The translations under genes were made by a program, and so were the position numbers. Below are positions 6,710 through 11,679 of a DNA stretch of 11,679 nt, piece by piece (position 1 is the stretch's first letter; every line of letters begins with the position of its first letter). The stretch is from Spirochaetota bacterium (GTDB taxonomy: Bacteria > Spirochaetota > Spirochaetia > B11-G9). The notes below the pieces were generated by a model. The model saw nothing but the letters and a program-made list of their open reading frames with translations, was not told where the DNA came from and ran no database searches. The DNA is taken from contig QNBL01000048.1 in assembly GCA_003641695.1 (NCBI GenBank), forward strand, positions 1 through 11,679. Direction: 5' to 3'.

Positions 6710-7675
6710 ATGAAGGATAGTTTGAAAAACACAACATGGATTGCAGTTCGAAAATCCAACATAAAGTACTATGAAAGTGTAGAACTCTACTACAGAAATC
6801 CAGCAGGCAACATTGTGCTCTATAAACCTGAGGGGATGATGCTTGATGACGAAAGCCTGAATAAAAAATATGTAGACAGCTACTTTATCAAACCCGAAGA
6901 CAAGATAAAATGCCTGAGGGCAGCCCAGAAAGGGTTCAGCGAACAGCTTGCACACAACATTGTAACCCAAAATACCGTAACAGTTAAAAATGAACTGGTA
7001 AATATAGTCGATGAAACCCTTTCTCAACCGAGAAGCGGTGGACTTGAAATTGTTCCGGAGCTGATGAATAATCTTATAGCAGGCTATTCTTCCCAACCTG
7101 ATGTTATCAAGAATCTGGCAAGGATATCTTTTACCGATTATACAACAACTATCCATTCGGTTAATGTAATGGCACTGACAATGGGTTATTGTTTCTATAC
7201 TGGCAGGTCTCTGGAAGAAACCAAACAATTCGGACTGGCTGCACTTCTGCACGATCTCGGAAAAACTGAAATTCCCGGTGAAATTCTTACAGCGAATAGA
7301 TCTCTTACTGACAGTGAATTTACCGACATGAAAAGACATCCCAGACTGGGATACAAAATTTTACAAGGCACAAATATTGATTTGAAAATTGCTGTTGAAG
7401 GATCTCTTGAGCACCATGAAAAACTTGACGGAAGCGGATATCCGGAAGGTAAAACAAATATCTCCGAATGCGGGATGGTCCTCGGTATTATAGACTGCTA
7501 TGAAGCGATTACTAACGATGACCGCCCATACAGGTCTGCCATGTCGCCGCTGGCTGCTCTTGAATTGATAAAGAAAGACTCCGAAAACGGAAAATATAAC
7601 AATGAAATATTCAAGGATTTTGCTTACTCACTTACCGATTTTAATCATACAGGCAAAAAATCAGGGATTTTCTAA
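6710..7675 (+). CDS. HD-GYP domain cyclic-di-GMP phosphodiesterase
   Basis: The C-terminal half (about 135-320) is a complete HD-GYP domain that hydrolyses the second messenger c-di-GMP. It contains His149, HDLGK with His181 and Asp182, His210, HHEKLDGSGYP with His235, His236 and GYP at 243-245, then Asp262 and RPYR (272-275). The metal ligands and the signature triplet are all present, so it should be active. The first ~130 residues match no receiver, PAS or GAF pattern I can recognise. They contain a strand-rich start and a segment KPEGMMLDDESL, and probably regulate activity. The protein is soluble with no membrane segments. AAGGA lies five bases before the ATG. The gene is divergent from etfB and convergent with the ZIP gene, sharing the bases CTAA at the two stops. 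Confidence 0.92.
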   Translation: MKDSLKNTTWIAVRKSNIKYYESVELYYRNPAGNIVLYKPEGMMLDDESLNKKYVDSYFIKPEDKIKCLRAAQKGFSEQLAHNIVTQNTVTVKNELVNIVDETLSQPRSGGLEIVPELMNNLIAGYSSQPDVIKNLARISFTDYTTTIHSVNVMALTMGYCFYTGRSLEETKQFGLAALLHDLGKTEIPGEILTANRSLTDSEFTDMKRHPRLGYKILQGTNIDLKIAVEGSLEHHEKLDGSGYPEGKTNISECGMVLGIIDCYEAITNDDRPYRSAMSPLAALELIKKDSENGKYNNEIFKDFAYSLTDFNHTGKKSGIF

Positions 7676-8484
7676 CCCAGGGCGACATCGAGCATCATCA
7701 TAACTGCAAAACCTATCATCGCCCCTACCGTTGCAATATCTGAATTACCCGACGACTGGGACTCGGGGATAACCTCTTCGACTACAACAAATATCATTGC
7801 TCCTGCTGCAAAGGAAAGTGCATAGGGAAGGATGGGGCGTATAAGGGTAACAGCAACGGCACCTATTACACCGGCTATGGGCTCTACAATCCCGGAAAGC
7901 TGCCCATACCAGAAACTTTTAAATCTCGTCAGTCCCTCCCGCCTTAACGGAACAGATACAGCCAAACCTTCAGGAAAGTTCTGAATTCCAATCCCAAGGG
8001 CAAGAACTGCAGCCCCCACAAGGGAGGCTGAGGGTATACCGGCAGCAACAGCTCCAAAGGCAACTCCCACTGCCAGTCCTTCAGGAATATTATGCAGTGT
8101 AATGGCCAGAATAAGCAAAGTGGACTTCCCGAAACCGGTTTTAATCCCCTCAGCTTTTTCAACTGGTTCATTCATGTGAAGGTGGGGAAGAAACTCGTCC
8201 ACAACCCGGAGGAAGATACCGCCAAGAAGGAATCCACTTACAGCAGGTACCCAGGGGATTACCCCCATCGCCTCGGCAAGATCAATGGAAGGGGCCAGGA
8301 GGGACCAGAAACTTGCAGCAATCATGACTCCGCCGGCAAAACCCAGCATCCCGTCCAGAACCTTTTTGCTGATATTCTTGAAAAGAAATACAGAAGCGGC
8401 ACCCAGAGCTGTTACTCCCCAGGTAAAACAGGTAGCTATTAATGCCTGTGTTACATGAGAAAAACCATTAAAAAGCGCTATCAT
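7672..8484 (-). CDS. ZIP family divalent metal transporter
   Basis: This 270-residue inner-membrane protein has about eight hydrophobic segments and the paired ZIP metal-site motifs. HNIPEG (131-136) is in helix 4 and QNFPEG (168-173) in helix 5. Glu201 in the next helix and EEVIPE (236-241) are further conserved acidic positions. A short His-containing loop, PHLHMNE (100-106), lies before helix 4. ZIP proteins move Zn, Fe or Mn into the cytoplasm; the motifs do not tell which. It resembles the GufA/ZupT branch. The ATG lies 2 bp after the stop of fprA, and the only ribosome site candidate (AAGGCGGA) lies inside the end of fprA, so it is translated as the last gene of the oxygen-defence operon. 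It may supply or balance metal for the iron proteins upstream. Confidence 0.92.
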   Translation of the reverse strand: MIALFNGFSHVTQALIATCFTWGVTALGAASVFLFKNISKKVLDGMLGFAGGVMIAASFWSLLAPSIDLAEAMGVIPWVPAVSGFLLGGIFLRVVDEFLPHLHMNEPVEKAEGIKTGFGKSTLLILAITLHNIPEGLAVGVAFGAVAAGIPSASLVGAAVLALGIGIQNFPEGLAVSVPLRREGLTRFKSFWYGQLSGIVEPIAGVIGAVAVTLIRPILPYALSFAAGAMIFVVVEEVIPESQSSGNSDIATVGAMIGFAVMMMLDVALG

Positions 8485-8486
8485 TA

Positions 8487-9719
8487 TTAGTCCGCCTTCT
8501 TTGAAGCAGTCTCTTTTACCAGTATTGCCAACTCTTTTCCCCTGCCAAACGCCAGTTTGTGAACCTCTTCATCTGCATAACCATTCCACTCAACCGGATC
8601 AATGAAATCCCATCTCAGTTTTTCGGTTCTGGCTTCAAAATCCTTCTGAGCACCGCCGCTCCAACCCCAGGATCCGAACCTGAAGACCTTTTTGTTCCAA
8701 ACATGTTTAATACCGAATACGTCAAGAGCATAAACTATGGGAGGAAACATCTTGTATTCGTACGTTGGCATACCAAACACAAGCCCAGTAGACTTCCATG
8801 CATCAGCCAGAGCCCAGGAAACATCCTCATCAGGGACTCGGTGAATATGCACAGGGATGTTCTCGGAGCGTATACCTTTTACTACCGAATTGAGCACTTG
8901 TTCGGTATGACCGTACATACTTCCCCAGATTACTGTAATTTCAGCCTCTGCCGGACCATCCATATATGAAGCAAAATCCTTGTAAAGAGAGACAACTTTT
9001 CCGGGATTTTCCCGCCAAATGATACCGTGGGAAGGAGCGATCATCTTTATATCCAGATCCTTAAGTTTGTCTATTGCCTTTAGAACAAAAGAAGAGAAAG
9101 TTGAGACTATATTTGCATAATATCTTAGTGCTTCCTTATAAAAAAATTCATGATCCTCCTGTGAAAGTTCATCATCAAAAACAGCACTGCCTATTGACCC
9201 ATAGGAACCAAAAGCGTCACATGAAAACAGTATCTTTGAATTCTTCTCAAAGGTAGCCATAGTCTCCGGCCAGTGTACGTTGGGAATTTCATAAAATACA
9301 AACTCTTTCCCTTTCCCCAGGTCCAGTGTATCTCCGGAAACAACAACTCTGATATTGTCAGTTAACCCTGAAAATGCTTTTGCCAGAGCAGCTCCCTTTT
9401 TGGTTGTAATGATCTCGATCCCCGGATTTTCATAAATAAAATCACGGAGCCATCCCGTGTGGTCAGGCTCCAAGTGATTTAGTACAAGATAGTCGATCTT
9501 CTTAAAAGAAACATGAATGGATTCAAGCTGCTCCTTTATTGTCAAAGGGGCCCCGTCCCAGTCCCTGACAAGATCAATCAATGCTGTTTTTTCCCCTTTT
9601 ACCAAATAACAGTTAAGGGAAACTCCGTTAGGTATGGGCCACATTCCTTCAAACATATCGCCGTTTTCAATATTGGCGCCAACTCGGTAAATACCTTCGA
9701 CCATCTTGATCGCTTTCAT
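8487..9719 (-). CDS. fprA: Flavodiiron protein (rubredoxin:oxygen/NO oxidoreductase)
   Basis: This cytoplasmic enzyme reduces O2 to water, or NO to N2O, with electrons from rubredoxin. The N-terminal metallo-beta-lactamase-like domain (about 1-250) has the full diiron set: His82, Glu84 and Asp86 in HLEPDH, then His149 in NVHWPE, Asp168 in SCDAFGS, and His231 in APSHG. The flavodoxin domain (about 258-400) binds FMN through GSMYGHTE (266-273) and GSWGWSGG (349-356). At 410 residues it is the usual two-domain class A size, with no fused rubredoxin; that protein is encoded separately just upstream. The ribosome site GGAGAA lies within the last codons of the rubredoxin gene and is rather far (about 11 bases) from the ATG, so translation is probably coupled. 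Confidence 0.96.
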   Translation of the reverse strand: MKAIKMVEGIYRVGANIENGDMFEGMWPIPNGVSLNCYLVKGEKTALIDLVRDWDGAPLTIKEQLESIHVSFKKIDYLVLNHLEPDHTGWLRDFIYENPGIEIITTKKGAALAKAFSGLTDNIRVVVSGDTLDLGKGKEFVFYEIPNVHWPETMATFEKNSKILFSCDAFGSYGSIGSAVFDDELSQEDHEFFYKEALRYYANIVSTFSSFVLKAIDKLKDLDIKMIAPSHGIIWRENPGKVVSLYKDFASYMDGPAEAEITVIWGSMYGHTEQVLNSVVKGIRSENIPVHIHRVPDEDVSWALADAWKSTGLVFGMPTYEYKMFPPIVYALDVFGIKHVWNKKVFRFGSWGWSGGAQKDFEARTEKLRWDFIDPVEWNGYADEEVHKLAFGRGKELAILVKETASKKAD

Positions 9720-9726
9720 GTCTTAA

Positions 9727-9885
9727 TTAATTCTCCGGCGAGAAATCGTCTTTACCTGCTCCGCAGAGGGGACATACCCAGTCTCCGGGTACCTGGTCAA
9801 AAGGTGTTCCTGCTGCAACTCCATTATCGGGATCGCCTTCCGCAGGGTCATAAATATATCCGCATACATCACATACATATTTCAT
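9727..9885 (-). CDS. Rubredoxin
   Basis: This 52-residue one-iron electron carrier has Cys5 and Cys8 in YVCDVCGYIYDPAEGD and Cys38 and Cys41 in VCPLCGAGKDDF, the classic rubredoxin layout. It is expected to pass electrons to the flavodiiron protein encoded next, and probably also to the superoxide reductase and rubrerythrin. I chose the ATG at 9885. The open frame extends 22 codons further, but that extension would overlap the desulfoferrodoxin gene and lies outside the normal family size. AAGGAG sits nine bases before the chosen start, which is only 1 bp past the desulfoferrodoxin stop. No NAD(P)H:rubredoxin reductase gene is in the window. Confidence 0.96.
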   Translation of the reverse strand: MKYVCDVCGYIYDPAEGDPDNGVAAGTPFDQVPGDWVCPLCGAGKDDFSPEN

Positions 9886-9886
9886 T

Positions 9887-10267
9887 TTATAGTTCTCCTT
9901 TCCATAATCCATGTTTGTTACAATACTCGCGTGCCGATACTTCTTTGGCATCGGTCATAAATACAGCCTCCGGTTTATCTCCCGGTTTCAGATACTGAAA
10001 ACAGGATTTACCGAAAGCGAGTAATTCTATCCACTCGATATAATGATCCTCTTCCATAGGATGAAGGGTACTTCCAACAGTGACCTTGTATCCTCCGTCA
10101 ATCTTTTCAATTACAGGAACATGCTTTTCGGTTGCCGAATCCGCACTTTTTTCTGGAAGAAGATTCATCGGTTTGCCGCAGCATACCAGAGTTCCCGCAG
10201 CTCCGTGTTCAACTGCTACAATATTTCCGCAGATAGAACATTTATACATTTCATTTCGTTTTGCCAT
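9887..10267 (-). CDS. dfx: Desulfoferrodoxin, two-iron superoxide reductase
   Basis: The 126-residue cytoplasmic enzyme reduces superoxide to hydrogen peroxide without making O2. The N-terminal desulforedoxin-like centre I has Cys10, Cys13, Cys29 and Cys30 (CSIC and CC). The catalytic centre II has His49, His69, His75, His119 and Cys116. Glu47 and Lys48 form the EKHVPV loop that guides the substrate. This numbering is the same as in the well-studied Desulfoarculus-type enzyme, so both iron sites should be intact. GAGGGG precedes the ATG. The gene is 26 bp after rubrerythrin and 1 bp before rubredoxin, its usual electron donor; its peroxide product is the substrate of the rubrerythrin encoded first in the operon. 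Confidence 0.97.
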   Translation of the reverse strand: MAKRNEMYKCSICGNIVAVEHGAAGTLVCCGKPMNLLPEKSADSATEKHVPVIEKIDGGYKVTVGSTLHPMEEDHYIEWIELLAFGKSCFQYLKPGDKPEAVFMTDAKEVSAREYCNKHGLWKGEL

Positions 10268-10293
10268 ACCATCCCCTCAAAATTTTGATTTTA

Positions 10294-10869
10294 TTAATAG
10301 TTTTCACCAAGAATTTCAAAATACGACTGTGCATGAGCGCAAGCAGGACATACCTTGGGTGCTTCAAACCCTTCATATATATATCCACAGTTTCTGCATC
10401 GCCATACAACCTTTTCGTCCCGTTTGAATACCTTCCCTGCTTCGATATTTGCCACAAGGTCATTGTACCGTTTTTCATGCTGCTTTTCCGCAACAGCTAT
10501 TGCCTCAAAGGTATCTGCAATCTTGTCAAACCCTTCTTCTCTGGCAGTTTTTGCAAAAGAGGGATACATATCTGTCCATTCGTAGTTTTCACCGGCTGCA
10601 CCGGCTTTCAGATTCTCTACTGTTGAACCAATGACACCTGCAGGAAATCCGGCAGTAATTTCAAGTTCACCACCCTCAAGAAATTTAAAGAGCCTTTCAG
10701 CATGTTCCTTTTCCTGAGCAGCCGTTTCTGCGAAGATATCAGAGATCTGAACATATCCTTCCTTCTTTGCCTTGCTTGCAAAGTAGGTATACCTGTTTCG
10801 TGCCTGTGACTCACCCGCAAACGCCTTGAGAAGATTTTTTTCCGTTTCTGTTCCTTTTAAACCAGCCAT
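10294..10869 (-). CDS. rbr: Rubrerythrin, NADH-linked-type peroxidase
   Basis: The 191-residue protein reduces hydrogen peroxide to water and heads the oxygen-defence operon. The four-helix ferritin-like diiron domain has ligands at Glu20, Glu53 and His56 in EKEH, Glu94 and Glu97 in GENYEW, and Glu128 with His131 in EKQH. A C-terminal rubredoxin-like domain has Cys158, Cys161, Cys174 and Cys177. This is the classical order, not the reversed one. The ATG at 10869 gives the family start MAGLKGTETEKNL and has AAAGGAG five bases upstream. The frame is open for 13 more codons, but those overlap the promoter and dyads and do not look like protein. Confidence 0.96.
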   Translation of the reverse strand: MAGLKGTETEKNLLKAFAGESQARNRYTYFASKAKKEGYVQISDIFAETAAQEKEHAERLFKFLEGGELEITAGFPAGVIGSTVENLKAGAAGENYEWTDMYPSFAKTAREEGFDKIADTFEAIAVAEKQHEKRYNDLVANIEAGKVFKRDEKVVWRCRNCGYIYEGFEAPKVCPACAHAQSYFEILGENY

Positions 10870-10879
10870 ACTCACTCCT

Positions 10880-10898
10880 TTATTATTAAAAATAATTA
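10880..10898. promoter_or_regulatory. Second A/T-rich dyad in the rubrerythrin leader
   Basis: TTATTATT-AAA-AATAATTA has eight-base arms with one mismatch. It lies between the predicted transcription start and the ribosome binding site and abuts the main operator, with dyad centres about 17 bp apart. It could be a second binding site for the same regulator. Its simple A/T composition makes chance a real alternative. Confidence 0.35.
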
Positions 10899-10915
10899 CT
10901 ATTACCAATAATAGT
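10898..10915. promoter_or_regulatory. Candidate operator over the -10 of the rubrerythrin operon
   Basis: ACTATTA-CCAA-TAATAGT is a perfect inverted repeat with seven-base arms and a four-base centre. It covers the -10 box (10908-10913) and the expected start site (about 10901), a position that fits a repressor. The A/T-rich symmetric form recalls Fur/PerR-type boxes, though the 7-4-7 spacing differs from the 7-1-7 PerR consensus. The regulator is not in the window. Confidence 0.6.
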
Positions 10916-10936
10916 CAGGCTGAGCATCATCGTCAA
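10908..10936 (-). promoter_or_regulatory. Promoter of the rbr-dfx-rubredoxin-fprA-zip operon
   Basis: On the minus strand TTGACG (plus 10931-10936) and TATTAT (10908-10913) are 17 bases apart. Each matches five of six sigma-70 consensus bases at ideal spacing. The leader would be about 31 bases. Such a strong promoter would need a repressor to be adjustable, which fits the dyad over the -10. Confidence 0.75.
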
Positions 10937-10943
10937 CCCGTTT

Positions 10944-10956
10944 CTATTATAAATAG
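10944..10956. promoter_or_regulatory. Third dyad, upstream of the -35
   Basis: CTATT-ATA-AATAG is a perfect inverted repeat with five-base arms that repeats the CTATT half-site of the main operator. Its centre lies about 43 bp from the operator centre, close to four helical turns. It could allow cooperative or looped binding, but it is short and in A/T-rich DNA. Confidence 0.3.
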
Positions 10957-10999
10957 GTCTTCCCGCCTTCTTTCGCAAGTAAGAATTCACTTCTTTCCA

Positions 11000-11479
11000 C
11001 TATTGCTCCAACTCTTCTGTATACTTACCGCTCTGTATTTCCGCCAGCATTTCATCCTCTTTTCTAAGCCGTCTGCTTATATCTCGGGCAAGATTCATTA
11101 TAAGTATGGAGAATATCTTACAGTTCAATTTGCTGATCCCGTACAATCCCCGGTTTGTCAAGGTTAACGTCCTTACATTTTTAAGTGCCCGTACCGATGC
11201 GGCGCACGGCTGAACATCAATCAACTCCATCTCGCCAAAAGTCTCTCCTTCATCCAGAACCAAAAGCTGCCTGTACCCTCTACCGAATTTCAACTTTTTA
11301 ATTATCTCCACTTCACCTTCGGTAATAAAAAAAATCCGGTCGCCTCTTTCCCCTTCCTGTTCTATAAAATCTCCCTTATTAAACACTTCCTCATTAAAAA
11401 AAGTGCGTATTTCTTCAATTTGCCTCTCTGTAATCCCGCCGAAAAGACTGTGGGAATGCAGGGATGTCAGATCAATCAT
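11000..11479 (-). CDS. Stand-alone cyclic-nucleotide-binding-fold protein with an altered ligand pocket
   Basis: The 159-residue soluble protein is a CRP-like cNMP-binding beta-roll. LFGGITERQIEEI (12-24) is the leading helix, GDFIEQEGERGDRIFFITEG (36-55) the roll, and FGEMELIDVQPCAASVRA (81-98) the phosphate-binding cassette. In ligand-binding relatives this cassette has the pattern FGE-x(8)-R-[AS]-A, as in protein kinase A FGELALIYGTPRAATV. Here Cys92 replaces the Arg that holds the cyclic phosphate, and Glu85 replaces a small residue. Binding of cAMP or cGMP is therefore doubtful. After the roll come only about 50 mostly helical residues (110-159) and no helix-turn-helix, so it is not a CRP-type transcription factor. 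GAGG lies six bases before the ATG. It precedes the oxygen-defence operon, which has its own promoter. Confidence 0.85.
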   Translation of the reverse strand: MIDLTSLHSHSLFGGITERQIEEIRTFFNEEVFNKGDFIEQEGERGDRIFFITEGEVEIIKKLKFGRGYRQLLVLDEGETFGEMELIDVQPCAASVRALKNVRTLTLTNRGLYGISKLNCKIFSILIMNLARDISRRLRKEDEMLAEIQSGKYTEELEQ

Positions 11480-11589
11480 CTTGAGCCTCTTGCCTGTAAT
11501 AGTAGTACACTATGTTATATAAATAAAGGTTAATTATCGAAATTTAATACCCCTTGAACAAAATCCGGTAGGAGAATAGAATCGCCGGT
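11480..11589. other. Divergent intergenic region between the cNMP-fold gene and the DUF1007-like gene
   Basis: This 110-bp A/T-rich region must hold promoters for both directions, but no convincing -35/-10 pair stands out. On the minus strand TATAAC (plus 11514-11519) is a possible -10 with a poor -35. A short dyad, ATAGT-AGTAC-ACTAT, lies at 11499-11513. The half-site TAATAGT (11497-11503) is the same as one arm of the rubrerythrin operator, which may hint at shared control but is weak evidence. Confidence 0.35.
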
Positions 11590-11679
11590 ATGAAGAAACT
11601 GCTGCTGTCAACCTTTTTTATCTTCGGGATTATTTTGCCGCTATCTGCTCATCCCCATATTATGCTGACAACTGATTTA
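11590..11679 (+). CDS. Exported DUF1007-like protein, N-terminal part only
   Basis: Thirty codons are present before the window ends. They encode a typical Sec signal peptide: Lys2 and Lys3, then a hydrophobic core with FFIFGIILPL, then a likely cleavage after LSA. The mature protein would start HPHIMLTTDL. A signal peptide followed directly by HPH is characteristic of DUF1007 proteins, exported proteins often found near nickel/cobalt or zinc transport genes. With so few residues this is tentative. The AGGAG site (11570-11574) is 15 bases before the ATG, too far for good use, and six bases before an in-frame ATC at 11581; see the findings. Confidence 0.5.
   Translation, partial: MKKLLLSTFFIFGIILPLSAHPHIMLTTDL

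Noticed and set aside
6482..7339. A 285-codon open frame on the minus strand opposite the HD-GYP gene
   Set aside because: It is antisense to a well-supported gene, is rich in Cys, Phe and Ile without domain logic, and would run into the etfB start. It is a chance shadow.
9886..9951. A 22-residue longer start for rubredoxin
   Set aside because: It would overlap the desulfoferrodoxin coding region, and the internal ATG at 9885 has a ribosome site and gives the standard 52 residues.
10043..10626. Several plus-strand open frames opposite the desulfoferrodoxin and rubrerythrin genes
   Set aside because: The minus-strand genes have all metal ligands in place; these frames are antisense by-products.
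10870..10908. A 13-residue longer start for rubrerythrin
   Set aside because: It covers the predicted -10 edge, the transcription start and the ribosome site; the ATG at 10869 gives the family N-terminus.
10957..10999. Possible terminator after the cNMP-fold gene
   Set aside because: Only weak three- to five-base stems are present and no T-run follows on the minus strand.

Overview
This window most likely comes from an obligately or mainly anaerobic bacterium, and Spirochaetota is my best guess. The reasons are the superoxide reductase, rubredoxin, rubrerythrin and flavodiiron oxygen-defence set, a two-[4Fe-4S] flavodoxin-ferredoxin fusion, an anaerobe-type ETF with an acyl-CoA dehydrogenase, a moderately AT-rich composition, and TTG start codons on several genes. 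The phylum is inferred from overall gene character and is not proven by any single feature. No rRNA, tRNA, CRISPR array, insertion sequence or integrase was seen.

Layout. Positions 1-1020 (+) hold the end of an O-acetylhomoserine sulfhydrylase gene (metY) followed with no gap by metA; together they make homocysteine from homoserine. Positions 1048-2801 (-) hold an eroded block: an N-terminally truncated sugar ABC permease, an intact EFR1-type flavodoxin/ferredoxin, and an SMR/EamA-like transporter broken by two frameshifts. A strong terminator separates this block from the upstream operon. Positions 2862-6491 (-) are etfB-etfA-acyl-CoA dehydrogenase, a flavin-based acyl-CoA redox module. Positions 6492-6709 are a divergent promoter region. 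Positions 6710-7675 (+) encode a c-di-GMP phosphodiesterase of the HD-GYP class.

Positions 7672-10869 (-) are a compact five-gene operon in the order rubrerythrin, desulfoferrodoxin (superoxide reductase), rubredoxin, flavodiiron protein FprA, ZIP metal transporter. It can reduce superoxide to peroxide, peroxide to water, and O2 (or NO) to water (or N2O), with rubredoxin as the likely shared electron carrier. A ZIP transporter may supply or balance divalent metal. The promoter has near-consensus -35 and -10 boxes with a perfect dyad over the -10, flanked by two related dyads, so repression by a metal- or redox-responsive regulator is plausible.

Upstream of this operon, positions 11000-11479 (-) encode a stand-alone cyclic-nucleotide-binding-fold protein with no DNA-binding domain and with Cys replacing the phosphate-binding Arg. 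Divergent from it, at 11590, begins an exported DUF1007-like protein that runs off the window end.

The clearest points for follow-up are the multi-dyad control region of the oxygen-defence operon, the variant cNMP-fold protein beside it, the ZIP gene in the operon, the single amber codon between metY and metA in the same frame, and the question of whether the ETF is electron-bifurcating.
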